Below are positions 1 through 13,099 of a stretch of 64,000 nucleotides of DNA, in pieces (the first letter of the stretch is position 1; each line of letters starts with the position of its first letter). The notes beneath the pieces are model-generated. The model was given only the letters and a program-made list of their open reading frames with translations, was not told the DNA's origin and searched no databases. The DNA is from Rhizophagus clarus (taxonomy: Eukaryota > Glomeromycota > Glomeromycetes > Glomerales > Glomeraceae), in assembly GCA_015698045.1 (NCBI GenBank), contig BLAL01000065.1:248001-312000 (forward strand), in the 5' to 3' direction. The position numbers and the translations under genes are program-made.

Positions 1-1930
1 ATTACTATAATCCTCAAATTCTTCATCAATAAATTATATGTTTTTATTAGCTTCAAAATATGCCTTGTGTTTTTAAGTACTTTTTTCTGCAATCCAATTA
101 TAATCTTTGAATTAAATTTATTTTTATATGAATTTAAAAGTGTATTTCAAACAAACAATAATTTGGATATGAACTTAATTTTGTAACTTCATCATTTACA
201 ACCATTAAAATGCCTCTAATTTGCTGAAGTATGTAGTAATGAGATGATATATTTGAAATTATATATTCATATTGTTTTTCTATTTAACAAGAAAATAATA
301 CCTTTTTTTTATGTATTTAAACCAGTACCAATAATTTTGGTTTTTACTAAACACTTGACTATTTTCTGTTTTTTGTGCTTGAAATTATAATAGGTCGTTT
401 AAGTGTTTTATAAGATGTAAATATATGCTTACTTTAATACTAATTCTAATCTGATGCAATGTTTCCAATTGTACTCTCAGTACATCTAGTATCTCAGCAA
501 CTCACTTGCATAATATAAGCTTCAGATAGCTTTTTTCTATAAAATTAGCCTTGGAAAAACAATTATGTGCACATATTATCATTAATTTTTATTGTCTATT
601 AGTGATTTACTACTTTATTTTAAAGAAGAAGGAAGCATCATATAATAAAAAATTTTAAGCAGTTAATTTGGGCGATTATATCCTAATAAACATATGAATT
701 TTAGCCAGTTATGTTCAGTTATACAAAATTTTTCCTTATCATAAATCTTATCCTTTTTGGCGAAATCCAAATCTTTTTGCACTGAATCATATATAAAAAT
801 TTTTAAAAAACAAAATTTATGTAATATTGTATATTATATAATAATAATTATCATGCTCTACTGTATGATGATGATGATTATTTTTTATGTGTAAGTTTAT
901 TAATTACAATAAACTTTATTTAAGCTATATATAATACATGTGTTATAATTATTAATTATAACTATTAAGATTATTATTGAAAATAATAATAGAATTGATA
1001 AAACCTTTATCAACTGTTAATTTTGAAATTCATTCTTCTAAATTTTAATATTTATTCTTTTGAATTTCATTCAAATCTTTCAATGGCTTTTTTATAGCTT
1101 TAATATTATTGTTTGTTAAATTAATAACTTCACAATTATCTAGAAAAGGTTTAATTTTGTTAAATTGATTATTAAAAAAAATATAATAAAATTTATTAGA
1201 ATATTATCATTAAGTAATGATTTTGCAATAATGAAATTGTTTGTGAATAAAGTGTAAAAAGGTTAGAAGCGAGAAAATAGAGAAAAATAAAATTGAATAA
1301 AGAAAAAAAAATGATAAAAACTAGTTTATTATAACTTAATTTGAGTTTATTAATAGTTTAAATGAATCATCATAATATCACACTATAATTTATAAATATA
1401 AGTATTAACTAATATATAAAACATATTAAAATATAAGTATTAATTAATATATTATAATATGCATTATTTAATATTAAATTATATATATTTTTTAATAATA
1501 AGTATCAATTATTATAAAATTTATTATCTAATATTTTGAAATATTAAATAATACTAGTATAAGTTAATATATAGTTCAATATTTTCTTTTTTTTGGTATT
1601 AAATGAATATAAATATTTATTAGATAAAAACAGAATTATATAATGATCACTTTTAATCTAAATAAAGTACTTCTAATGATACATTAGTTTGAAGTTTGAA
1701 TATTTATTAATATAATTAACATCTTCTAAAATTTTCTAATATAATAATGTTATAAAATAGTAATTTAACATCATTATACAAATTAAGTAATATTTATAAT
1801 ATTTATAATATAATGTAATTTATTTTTATTTTCTTAAAATTAATTTTATTTATTATAAAATTAATTACTAATTATAATAATTTAAAAACAATGATAATAA
1901 AAAAATGATTAAAAAGTAATAAAAAAAATA
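1..1930. other. AT-rich intergenic DNA without recognisable gene
   Basis: I see no coding exon, splice pattern or paired terminal repeat here. The stretch is very A+T rich, with scattered homopolymers and a short ATG microsatellite near 867-880. It runs directly into the 11-bp minisatellite. Confidence 0.6.
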
Positions 1931-1931
1931 T

Positions 1932-2404
1932 TGAAAAGTAATTAAAAAGTAATTAAAAAGTAATTAAAAAGTAATTAAAAAGTAATTAAAAAGTAATTAA
2001 AAAGTAATTAAAAAGTAATTAAAAAGTAATTAAAAAGTAATTAAAAAGTAATTAAAAAGTAATTAAAAAGTAATTAAAAAGTAATTAAAAAGTAATTAAA
2101 AAGTAATTAAAAAGTAATTGAAAAGTAATTGAAAAGTAATTGAAAAGTAATTGAAAAGTAATTGAAAAGTAATTGAAAAGTAATTGAAAAGTAATTGAAA
2201 AGTAATTGAAAAGTAATTGAAAAGTAATTGAAAAGTAATTGAAAAGTAATTGAAAAGTAATTGAAAAGTAATTGAAAAGTAATTGAAAAGTAATTGAAAA
2301 GTAATTGAAAAGTAATTGAAAAGTAATTGAAAAGTAATTGAAAAGTAATTGAAAAGTAATTGAAAAGTAATGAAAAGTAATTGAAAAGTAATTGAAAAGT
2401 AATT
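1932..2404. repeat. 11-bp minisatellite, about 43 units, two variant blocks
   Basis: An uninterrupted array of 11-bp units. The first 16-17 units read AAAAAGTAATT and the remaining 25 or so read GAAAAGTAATT. The variants are not interspersed: the array switches once, near 2,118. One unit near 2,360 has lost a T and is 10 bp long. The short A-rich runs after 2,400 look like degenerating edge units. There are no spacers, so this is a simple minisatellite. Confidence 0.95.
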
Positions 2405-2810
2405 AAAAAATAATTAAAAATAATTAAAAATAATTAAAAAAAAAAATAATTATTCTTATTTTTTAATAAATTTAAATTATTTGAATATTATAACACAAAT
2501 TTAATTAAATAGATAAATTTTTATAAAAATTTTAATTTTAACTAATTTATTTATGAATTAATAAATATAATTTTTTATAAATACTATTATTATTTTTAAA
2601 TTTATATAAATAAATTTATTTAAAAATAATAAGTTAATTTTATTTAATTAAATTAATAAAAATATACTTTAAATTTATAAATCAAAAAAAAAAGATAAAA
2701 AGTTAAAAGTATAAAATTCATATATATTTTATAAATATTAGATTAATTATTATAAAAATTTAATTATAATTAGATTTAATTTTATTAAACAATTTTACTT
2801 AAATATAAAA

Positions 2811-2972
2811 CCCTTTACTCTTTTACATGTTTTTAGTTATAATTGTTTAGGTGGATGATAAGACTGGTCCTTGGGTTGGAAGCATACTTTTAATACATTG
2901 TACTGAGTACGTAGCACCTTGTATTTATTAAATAAAGTTTTGTGGCTTTAACGTCTTTAAATTTAAAAAAAA
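2811..2972 (+). mobile_element. 5'-truncated LINE-like 3' tail with 15-bp target duplication
   Basis: This 162-bp segment matches the 3' end of the elements at 18.4 and 46.2 kb: a TGGGTTGGAAG-like block, TTGTACTGAGT, AATAAAGTTT, then CTTTAA and an A-run. The 15 bases immediately before it (2,796-2,810) recur exactly after it (2,973-2,987). Oligo(A) tail, 5' truncation and a direct repeat of this length indicate target-primed reverse transcription of a non-LTR element. Only 3' untranslated sequence is present. Confidence 0.82.
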
Positions 2973-3911
2973 TACTTAAATATAAAAAAATAATTTTATT
3001 TAATTAAAATAGTAAAATTATACTTTAAAATTATAAAATAGCATTTTGCAAAAAAATTTAATTAATAATACAAAAATAGCTAATATTTTATAAATATTAA
3101 CCAATTATTATAAAAATTTAGATTTAAGCAGTTTTGATTCTTTTAAACAAACTTTATTTAAATATAAAAAGTTAATTTATTTAATTAAAATAATAAAATT
3201 ATATTTTAAATTAAAAATAAAAATAAAACTTTTAAAGTAAACTCATATAAAATATCTTAAAATTTATATATAAAGGAATTTATTTTAGTTTAAAATAATA
3301 TCTTTTAAAATAAGTAAAAATAAAAGAATTGACAATTTCATTTAGAAAATGCAATTAAATATTAAATATAATAACATAATATTTGAAAAGATACTATATA
3401 TTTAATTTGATAATCCTGTTTTATATGTTAATTTATGTTGAGATTTATGACTTATTTATTATCATTTTTATTATTAGTATTATTATCAATATTAATATTA
3501 TTTAAAAAATATAATTGTTTTTAGTTTATAAATATTATTTCAATAATTGCATTTTACAGATTAAAATAAATATAACTTTGATAAATTAGTTATATGATAT
3601 ATAAACTAAATATCAATAAAAGCATATATTGATTATTAACAAAAAAAAAATTATATTTAAATTTATAAAAATTGAAATACAAATACTTTTTATATTGCTA
3701 AATAATTATATATTTAATATTATATTTGAAATTTGATAAATAGATATTGTTTAAAATTCATTTTAAAAACAAAAAGAAAAGGGTGATAATATTAAATATA
3801 TAATTAATTTGATATAACTTAATTAAAAAATTATTTGTAAAAAAAATTTTTAAAGATATATATAAAATTAAAATTATATATTCTATATAGATTATAACTA
3901 ATTTTAACCGA

Positions 3912-5440
3912 GGGTGATATAACTCAGGTGATATCACCTGATTGATTTTTTATAATTTATTATTTCGATATAAGTGATTTGACCTGATTAATTTTTGCAG
4001 GTTTTTTTGTTTATTTTTTTTCCAGTTTCGCATCAAACAATTCTTTATTTCCATTATCTTCTGTTTTTCATTTTTTTTTCATCCTACTCCATTTTTTTTT
4101 TTCACTCTTTCTTCATTTTTTTTCATTCCTTTTCACTTCCTCTCATTTTTTTTCATTCCTTTCACTCTCTCCATTTTTTTTTCGTTTCTTTTTACCCCTT
4201 TTACTTGGTTAAAAGTATGCAAATATATTCTTTTTTTTCTTCTTTCATTTTCATTTTTCTTTCTTATTTCTAATTCCTTTTAGGTCTTTAAAGTTCTTTC
4301 AGTTTTATGCCAAAGGTATATTGTTTTTCATTCTTCCTTGTTTTCATTTTTCTTTCCAATTCTTATTTCTCTTTTTTTTTTAGGTCTTAATTTCTTCCAG
4401 TTTTACATTAAATTATGTTACTTTCTTTTTTTTCCTTTTTTTTTGTTTTCTATTTATTTCTTGTTTTTAATTCTTTTTTTTTTTTTAAGTTTTAGTTTTA
4501 CGAACAAGATATCACGTTTTTTCTTCTCTAATCTTTTTTTTTAAATTTATTTTCATATTTCAATTTACTAACTCTATTTTTTCTTCTTTTTATGGTTTGT
4601 CTTTTAGTTAATTTATTTCTCTTTTCTTTTCATTTTCACTTTCTTTTTTTTTTCCTTTTTATTTTCACTCCTTTTTCCTTTCATTTTTATAATCATTTTG
4701 TTCTCATTAACATTTTGTCCTTATTATTATTTCATTCTCATGATCGTTTCATCCTCATTATTGTTTTGCCTCATCATTGTTTCATACTTATTATCATAAC
4801 ATCGTTTTATTCTTATTATCTTTTTGTTTGTCTTCTTTCTTCCCTCTTATTATCTTTTTATTTTTGTTTCTGTCCCTTTCATTTTGTCCCTATTTCCTTT
4901 TGTTTTCAATTCTATACTTTTTTATTTTCGTGTTCTTTTCCTTGTCTTTTCACTATCTTTCTTTTTTTTGCTATATTTTTCGTCCCTATCATTTACTTTG
5001 TCTCCAATTATGCTTTACATCACCATTTCATCTCCTATTATTTTTTTTATTTCTAATGATTCTTTTTTATTATTTCCATTTTCTCTCTTTTTTTTATTAT
5101 TATTATTAGACTTCTTTTTTTTATATCATTATTATCATTACTAATTACATTAAAGATAAATAAGAGTACTTTGATAAACAGTATTTGAATAAATAAAGTT
5201 ATAGTTTAATATAATAAATTTTGTTATTTTTGTAATATGTAATATCAGGTTAATTATTTAACAAAAATGTCAAATAAAAATTAAATTTTTTGTATAAATG
5301 TGCAATATTGAAATTTACAATAAATCAAATTTCATAAATTAATTATGAGTGAAATCACCAGGTAAAATTTTTTTATATATGTGAAATCACCTGATTTTGG
5401 TAAATTATTTATAGGTGAAATCATCTGGGTGATTTTACCC
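3912..5440 (+). mobile_element. TIR element with pyrimidine-tract interior (copy 1)
   Basis: The ends are imperfect inverted repeats: GGGTGATATAACTCAGGTGA at the left, and GGGTAAAATCACCCAGATGA when the right end is read in reverse complement. Each end carries several GTGATTTCACCTGATT-like subrepeats. The 1.1-kb interior is almost pure T/C on the plus strand and is interrupted by splice-like junctions (for example TTTTTGCAG near 3,999 and CCTTTTAG near 4,284). The long Phe/Ser/Leu reading frames inside are by-products of this composition. I found no target duplication. Size and layout match the elements at 34.4 and 51.4 kb, but shared ancestry is an inference. Confidence 0.6.
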
Positions 5441-5633
5441 AAAGAGCAAATTAGCAAGATTCTTATAATTAAATTTTTATAATAATTAAACTAATATTTA
5501 TAAAGTATAATCATATAAATAAGGTTTGTATTTTTAATTTTTTATTGTTTATTTGATTTATAAAAAAATATACAAAAAAAAAATGAAAAAATAATTAATA
5601 AATAACTATTATATTAATATATAAAAAATATAG

Positions 5634-5837
5634 TTATTTAAACATTTTAGGCAGAATTATGTAATGCTGGCTAAAATTAAACATGTAATATTTAACTAGA
5701 AAAATAAAAAATAGATTTTTTACAACATAAAAATTCTAAGTTTCCAGAATACATATAAAAAATGAAAAAAGAAGGGTGTGACACAGGTGACAAAAAAGAG
5801 TGTGATACATCGCAGGTGCAAAAAATGATTAAACCTA
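5634..5837 (-). mobile_element. Short inverted-repeat element, family A (copy 1)
   Basis: Read on the minus strand, this copy runs from GGTTTAATCATTTTTTGCAC through TTTTGTCACCTGTGTCACACC to a GCCAGCATTACATAATTCTG block. The same order appears on the plus strand at 16.15 kb and 22.99 kb. The ends are imperfectly inverted (RTTTAAWCATTTT). It has no coding capacity, so it is a MITE-like family. Confidence 0.75.
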
Positions 5838-6134
5838 TATTATAAATATAAATTTATAAAAAATTTTTATATATAACAATTTTAAGCCATTTAAATTCAA
5901 TATTTTATTTTCAATACAGTACATTTTAAAAATAATAAATGGATTAGTTTTCTTTTTATTTTAATTTTTTAAAAAATTTTATTAACATATAAATTAAACT
6001 GGAATTAGAAAAAATTTTTTAATTTAATCATAATTTTTTAAATATTTAATAAATATTTAAATTAAATTAAAAAAAATAATAATATAATTATATTTTATAT
6101 TAAATTTTCTCCTTTAAAAAATCTTGATTTTATT

Positions 6135-8007
6135 TTTTTTTTATTTTTTAAGTTTTAAGGTGTTGAAGTCATATGTGATTTTATTAGTTTGGAAAGGAAT
6201 ACATTGTAGCCGTAGCCAATATATAATCAATACTTCCAGTCTAAGGCCAGTTTAATCATCCACCTAAAAATTAACTAAACTATAACAGATAAAGGGAAAA
6301 GTGAAAAAAAAAGAAAAGTTGTACAAAAAGACTAGTCTATACTGCTAAGAAATAAATCTGAGTCACCTCATTTCTGTTTTAGACTCTGTGTTAACTCTTC
6401 CAATATCTTTTTCATTATGACGACTTCTGCATATAGGTCATGTTTAGAGATTTTAGACTTGAAGCTGTGATCCCGTTTAGATTTTTCGACTCCTTTGTAA
6501 CACTCTGGTCTTTCTGTTGTGAGGAAAAATTCTTATGCTGTGAATTTTTTATTTGGACCTGATTGGATCCAGACGCAGAAGAAGATTTACTGGCTTTAGT
6601 AGAAGAGTAGTGGTTACCTCTATTCTTGGAATGCTTAGCCGTAATTGAGGATGTAGAGGTATTCTTCTTAGAAGAAGAAATCAGTCAGATAGCGGTATGT
6701 TTGCACCAGAAAACTTTATAGCTATACCAAAGAGTGGGATTACTGATACACTTATATAAGTGTTTTTAGGTTTTGAAGTAACCCACTATTTTTTGTGATC
6801 TGTCTAGAGATTTATTTAACTTCTTTAAAAACATTTTGATATTTAATTCGCTAAGATATGCGTGATGTTAGGATTCTATGAGTAAAGCTATATTCATCAT
6901 ATCAGACGAGTTAAAAATTGCAGCTTAAAATCTATCATGTTCTTTTTGTTCTTGAAGATTCCATAATGCTGAGAATTATTGTATCAGTAAACCTGTGAAC
7001 AGAACTATCCACTACGTCTCATAGCTCTAAAAAAATTCAGAAGGAATGAATTTACATTGAACAGTCTTGTACTTACATTGACGTTTGGTTGATATGAAAA
7101 TGATATTGTCCCAAGTGGAAAGGTAGAATAGTAACTTGTAGTTGGTTCACTTCGCAAGTATATCGTATAGTAGGATATCGCAAATAAAATTACATCCTAG
7201 GGGTGTTTGGTATCTAGTAATAATGTGAGAAGCCTTGTTGTCTTGTATCCTAATTTTCTTGTCTTTCCCATTTGATTCAAGAATAGACGCTGAAGACTCG
7301 CTAGATATCAAGGTTAGGTTAAGCGAGTGAAGTAGCTGTGAAAGAACCTCTTGTATAGTTTCAGTCTGGAAGACAACTGATTGCTGAAAAAGCTTCGTCT
7401 ATATTGTTACTTATATTCAGTTTGAGTTTCTTCTTACCTTTGCCTTTACCTGACATATCAGTAGTTGTGTGAAGGTTTGTAGGATTTAATTAGTGCTAGT
7501 CAAATGATGTTTTATCTAAATTTATCTCCTGTATAATAGCTAATAATGGGGTATGTGATGCGTTGTTTATGTACCTTGTTTCTATCAGTTCTGCTTTTTG
7601 GAGATAAAAGTTCTTCGCTGAAGCAAAAGCTGAAATAAGATGCATGAAAAAAATGATCGCTAACTTATTAGAAAGTTTTGCTTGTTTAGCATGTTGTATA
7701 AGTGGTATAATATTTGGTGTTGCTGTGTATAGTCCTATTTGAGTGGCCTTCTTCTATTCCACTTGCCCTGTCTTGTTCAGTATGAAGAATGGGTTAATAA
7801 AGGAGAACTTACGTAAGCTATTATAAAATATTCTGAAAAAGTGGTTTAAAAACTCATCGTATGTGTTGTATGTACATGTTTCTTGTGTAGAAGCTATGAC
7901 TGTAATGTGTTGTATCCAAAAACATGTTGAAAGTGTAAAAAAAAATAAAATTATTTTTCTGCAGAATTTTTGGTCAGCACGTTAATGGAAAAAGTTTTTG
8001 ATATTTC
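6135..8007 (-). mobile_element. ORF1-only LINE-like element, decayed, 17-bp target duplication
   Basis: A 1.87-kb minus-strand insertion. The 17 bases at 6,118-6,134 recur exactly at 8,008-8,024, and the 3' end (plus-strand 6,135 onward) is an A-rich tail. Minus-strand translation gives recognisable but broken ORF1 segments: MFLDTTHYSHS near 7,920, QVEWKKATQIGLYTA near 7,750, AIIFFMHLISAFASA near 7,650, and a Ser/Lys-rich C-terminus near 6,600. I recall this ORF1 type from Rhizophagus LINEs. No reverse transcriptase or endonuclease motif fits in the space. The length is close to that of the 46.2-kb copy (1.9 kb), so this looks like a complete short element, possibly a half-LINE. Several stops interrupt the frame. 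Confidence 0.75.
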
Positions 8008-8024
8008 AAAATCTTGATTTTATT

Positions 8025-8785
8025 ATATTAAACAATATATTGGATTAGTATGGCTTTATTTGCAAATAAAAATTTGTTATAACTTTAATTAAGTTTTTTT
8101 TAAAAGTATGTAATTTTTTATTGCTTATTAAAAACATTATAATATAGATAAAGAAAAAAAGAGTTAAGAGAAAAAATTTCTTAAAATAATTAATAATAAA
8201 TAAATAAATTAGTAAGACTAATCATACTATTTTTTTCAGTATTATTACTAAATTTTTTTTCTTTCATATAATTTTAAAAAAATTGTTACCAGGTATTATA
8301 CAATTTCTATTTTTTATTTTATAAAATTTTATTTATCATCATATATATATCTGATTCTTAATTCTGTAATACTAGTTAAAATTTTAGTGGTAGTAATACT
8401 AAAGCAAATTAATTATACTATATAAATTATATGATCAAAGCTATTCAGTAAAATTTTCCTAGCATAACCATTAAGAAATATATGTAATTGATTTGCTAAC
8501 CATATTTAAAAATGATTAGATTAATTTAACAAAAACTTTGATTTTTTTTGAAATAAAACCTGATACAAATATTATTTGACTTTTAAATTCATAATTCCTA
8601 TAAGAAAATATACCTTTTTGCGGAGAAAGCAAAATTGTATCTAGAATTCGATTTTTGATTCTCTCGTGTTTTTACCTAGTTTTTTCGTCAACCAGATTAC
8701 TATCTATTTTTGGAAATGAGCTGCAAATTTTGATCACGTGTCAGTAATTACTTGGAGAAATCTTGTTCAGTGATTATCTTACTTT
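8025..8785. other. AT-rich spacer
   Basis: I see no gene or paired repeat. From about 8,600 the sequence becomes less A+T rich and leads into the intron-like array. Confidence 0.5.
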
Positions 8786-8789
8786 TTAA

Positions 8790-11160
8790 CGAAACTTTCG
8801 CCTTTTTAAAATTATTCTTTTTCTTTTAACAAAATTCTTCACTACTTTTTTCTTATACGTTTCAATTTTAAATATAAAGAACCATTTTGTATAAAAATTT
8901 TTTTAATTTAATATAATAATTGAAAGAAAAAAAAAATTTATTTTTTCTTGTTACCCACTTTTTTTCGTAATTTCCCTTCCCTTTCTTTTGTTCTTCCCTT
9001 TCCCATTTCTTGTACCCTCCTATTCTAATTCTCGTTCTTTCCATTTCCTTTCGTTCTTTCTTTCGTCCTTTCTTCCCCTTTGCCTTTTTATCCTTACACT
9101 CTTTCTCGTATTTCCATTTAGACGGGTCTTTCGAAACCGGATTTCAAGTCTTCCTGGATCCCCTTAAACGCGCGAGTTCTCTTATTTTTCTTTTTTTCTG
9201 ATTTTTGTAACTTAACGATCGTTTATTTTCTTTGTTTTTTAGAGAATTTGTTTCTTCGAAGTTCTTTGACATATGGGAGTTTAGTGGGGACTTTTTACTT
9301 TTATTTTGTATTAATGAATTCTTTTAACGAAACTAACGTTTTGTTTATTTTCTTTTATAGATGGTGACGTGTGGGAAATTCTGTAAGAGGGGGCTTTTTA
9401 CTCTTAAACGCGTGGGAAATTCAATGAGGGAAGTTTTCTTCTCTAAAATAAATAATTCTTTTAGCGAAACGTTTCTAACGTCTCGGTTTTCTTTCTTTTT
9501 GTAGACGAGGTATTTGGACGCGTGGAATATTTGGATATCAGCAAGCCGAGAAGCGATCTCGTTACCAAGAAGACAGGGTGTTATAGTCTTTCAACTTGTT
9601 AGACTTAATTTCAGCGTATTTTTTAAAAAAAATTTTTATTGTTTAACGAACTTAATTAGCAATTCGTTTTTTTTTATTTTGCAGGTAGTCGGTTCTTCGG
9701 ATCTCAAGAAGTGGGTATCAGTATTTTTTTTTTAAAGTTGTTTCTTAAAAAAAATTATCTTTTTTTTTTTTTTTTAATGGAATGATCATTAACGTTTAAT
9801 TCTTTTTTTTAGGCGATCGGTTCCTCAAATTTCCTTGGATGTGGATTTCGGTAAAAGTGGAGCTCTTTGGAAGCAGGTTTATACTATTTAACGAGAGTAT
9901 TTATTTTATTTTATTTTTTTTTTGAATTTTTCCTTTTAGTAAACATAAACTATACGTTTTTTACTTTATTTTTTTTTTTAGATGGCCACTTGGAATTTTC
10001 GATTATACTCTTAGTGAAATTGTTCTAAATACACCTGATCTATCTTCAAAGATCCATCTAAACTTTTTAATTTATGGTCTTGGACGTGTAGAATTTCGGT
10101 GGGAAAATTTTTTTTTTTTTGAATATATTTTTTAACGAAACGGTTTACTAAATTTTTTTCTAGGGCCGGTTCCAATTTTGAAGCACCAGGATATTAGGTA
10201 AGTTTCGAAAATATTTTTGAAAACTTCAAAAAACTTTACTTTTCATCATTTTAACGAGCTTTATTAACAGTTAGGTGACCGTTTTGTCTAACGAAATGTT
10301 TCGATGTTTTTTCTTTTGTAGACGGGCATCTGACACGTGGAAAATTCGGTGAGTGAGGATTTTAATTTTTTTAATTCTTTTAACGAAACGATCACTAACG
10401 TTTCGTTATTTTTCTTTTTCTTTTTTTTAGGCGATCGGTTCCTCGTGGATGTGGATTCCTGTAAAGGTGAAGCTCTTTGGAAGTGGCATTTCGGTTAAGT
10501 TTAATATCTCCCCTCCCCTTAATTTTTTTTATTTTTACGAACGGTTTCTAACTGTTCTTTTTTTTTGTCTTATTAGACCTGTTCTTCGGACGCGGGATAT
10601 AGGTTTTCGGTAAGAGCTTTTTTTTCTGTTTTAATTTATTCACCCTAACGAAACGTTTACTAACGTTCAACTTTTTCTCTTTTTTTAGAAGACTAGGACC
10701 TTGGATGTGTAGATTTTTCTGTCTCTAGAGTCAAGAATTTGACTTTGGTTTTCCTTTTGAAAATTACTATGAAAACCTTTGTTACGTGTAATGTTGATTT
10801 GTTTACTATGTCTAGGACGCGTAGGTTTGTGGAATTTTGGTAAAGATTTTTGTCAAGCTTTAAATTCTATTTTAGCGAAATTTACATTTTATTCTTTATT
10901 TTATTTTTATTTTTTTTTTTTTTAGGCAACCGGTCTTTAACGAACGTTTGCTAATAATTCATTCCTTTAATCTTTTTATTTTCAAAAAACTCTTCAGGTC
11001 TCTGGACATGAACTCTTATTTAGAACCCTGGATATTGAAATTCGGTAAGTGTAATACAATTTGGTTTTTTATTTCTTTACTCCGTTTTCTAATGAACGGT
11101 TACTAACATCATTTTTTTTTCTATATAGTTCTTCTGAAATTCTTTGAACATGGAAATTTG
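8790..11160 (+). repeat. Array of about 14 intron-3'-end/micro-exon-like units
   Basis: The plus strand repeats one pattern: TTTTAACGAAACG, then a branch-point-like CTAACG, a 15-30 nt pyrimidine tract ending in AG, then a 40-70 nt exon-like block of type GCGATCGGTTCYTCGGA...CGTGGA...TTTCGGTAAG. AG junctions lie near 9,242, 9,360, 9,504, 9,684, 9,813, 9,981, 10,164, 10,320, 10,430, 10,577, 10,689, 10,925 and 11,128. Many blocks end in a donor-like GTAAG or GTGAG. No continuous reading frame crosses the blocks. The units are diverged, 100-180 bp long, and all on one strand. It may be an amplified intron-exon pair, an intron-dense non-coding transcript, or the interior of a TIR element; I could not find ends. 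Confidence 0.65.
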
Positions 11161-11791
11161 GTGGTCGTTTTATCTATAAGTACGTATGATGTAGTAGTTT
11201 AGTGATATATTTGTTGGTTAGTGTTAAAAATACACTAATAATATTTTAAAAAAGTTGTAAAAATATTATAAAATGATTCTAAAGATACAAGTACAATGCG
11301 ATTTTTCAAGCGTCGGAAATGGGGTTCTAACGTGGTTGTCAAAATGATTTTTATTATATAAAACGTTTTTACAACCATTTTAAAATCTGATTATTTATGA
11401 TATCATAAAAGCATTATTAATCTTGAAAAAATCATTTGTCCAGTAAAGTGTATGCGAAGTATGTTTTTGGTCTTTTATAATGCGATTTAGTTACATGTAT
11501 ATAATAGATACGGTTTATCATATAATATTATAAAAATTTAAAAAATTTAATCTATTTTATTGGTCAATTATATTAATATAAAAAAGAAATAAAAATTTTG
11601 AATCTGTGATTTACTGACCCGATCGGGATATGAAAACCGAATTTATAACTTTGCGTCGCCTAATTTTCTTTTTTGCGTTTTATCAAAATTTGCGAAAGAA
11701 AGAGTGTGTAGCGGATATTAAAGTGTAGAATTTGCACATGACAAATTCGCTAGTCTACTGTAAATAGTTGAGAAAATCGGGTTAAATTACA

Positions 11792-12059
11792 TAATAGTGC
11801 GGAATCTGACGTCACGGTAAACCAAAGTACTAATTGTTATAAAAACCAAGTTTATTGGCATAAAATTACGCTATTTGGCTTACCTTTTATATTGAAAGTC
11901 CGGTAAATTTAGAAATAACTTACTACTTATAAGCTTAAAGGATTTTGATGTTGCGAATAATAGGTTGGGCTCATAGGTATAATTTTTTTTAATTTTTACA
12001 TTATATTTAAAAAATTAGTACTTTAATTTGCCGTGTCTTCAGATTCCGCGCACTATTAT
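11792..12059. mobile_element. MITE, family F
   Basis: Inverted ends of about 45 bp: TAATAGTGCGGAATCTGACG at the left and TAATAGTGCGCGGAATCTGA at the right in reverse complement, followed in both by CACGG.AAA..AAAGTACTAATT. The element is 268 bp with no coding capacity. A TA duplication is possible but not provable in this composition. Confidence 0.72.
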
Positions 12060-12701
12060 ATATTACTATATATCAGTTTTTAATAATTAAATCCTTTACT
12101 TTTTACATGGATCACGAATTAAGGATTTTTTAACGGAAATCTACTGAAATAAAGTCGCAGTCAAATCGCAGTCAAATCGCAGAAATATTGTCTTTTCAAG
12201 TGATTTTAAATAAATATGAATTTAAAAAATTTGATCTCAACTAAGTCGTGTCGTAGCACAATAAATTGAAATATCTGAAACCTATCACTCAGTTATTGAT
12301 AGCGCAACTGTTCCTATTAAAATATAAAATCTACAATCTAATAAATAATACGTGTTGATTGATATGATTGATGATATAGAACTCATATTTCCTTTTTTGA
12401 TTGGTAATCGGTTTTGTTATTAAAAATGATTAGTGCATCTAATCTACAACACAAAATGTTATACATCTATTAAATAACATGGAAATTTGTATAATAGTCT
12501 TGTCTAATTTGAATATATATATATTCAGGGGTCTATGCATAAATAGTAGAAAGTCCTTCGCTTCGCTTCAGATAATTAATATACAAAATGTCTCAAACTC
12601 ATAAAAATATTTGGATTGGAAACCAAAGATACAAATCTTATGATTACATTACATCATGCATATACTGACATATACATATAATTAAATTTTAATTTATATA
12701 G

Positions 12702-13048
12702 GAAGATGCAAAATTAAAAACTTTGGTAAAAAAATATAATAAGAGAAAGTGGAGAGATGTAGCAATAGAAATGAAAACCTGAAACGCAAAACAATGTGAT
12801 AGTAAGTGAATTTTTTTTTTAATCATAATTGTAAAGATTTATTCTAGTTTTATACTTACAAATATTGTATTCATGTAATTAGTTAACAAGGATCCATTAT
12901 ATGAACAATAAGAAGCAAAATATTTATTTTGTTGTATTACATTTAGTGTATTGCAATTTTATTTTTATCTTTGTTTACTAATATAACATAAAATTTAAGT
13001 GACGTAACATGTGCAGACAAATGGATATCACCACGTAACCTTAATTAA
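12702..13048 (+). pseudogene. Myb-type DNA-binding domain remnant, two exons
   Basis: After an ATATAG acceptor, 12,702-12,801 reads EDAKLKTLVKKYNKRKWRDV, AIEMKT, stop, NAKQCD. This matches the Myb repeat layout: first Trp replaced as in many later repeats, W at the centre, then M..R..KQC. A GTAAGT donor and a TGTGCAG acceptor join it to 13,017, which continues NKWISPRNLN, the expected end of the repeat. The in-frame TGA stands where Myb proteins have Arg, consistent with CGA to TGA. The next codon block ends in TAA. I see no upstream exon that supplies a start. It is a broken host or transposon-linked Myb gene. Confidence 0.6.
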
Positions 13049-13099
13049 TCATCACCTTTCATAAATATATAGTCCTTTGCTTCGTTCTAGACAATAAAA

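Noticed and set aside
1932-2404. CRISPR-like array appearance (also at 55.9 kb)
   Set aside because: Units are contiguous with no spacers, and the genome is clearly eukaryotic.
3995-5144. Overlapping long frames rich in Phe, Ser and Leu that look like membrane proteins
   Set aside because: They arise in all three frames from a T/C tract, lack any family signature, and overlap each other; the same happens at 34.6-36.3 and 51.8-52.5 kb.
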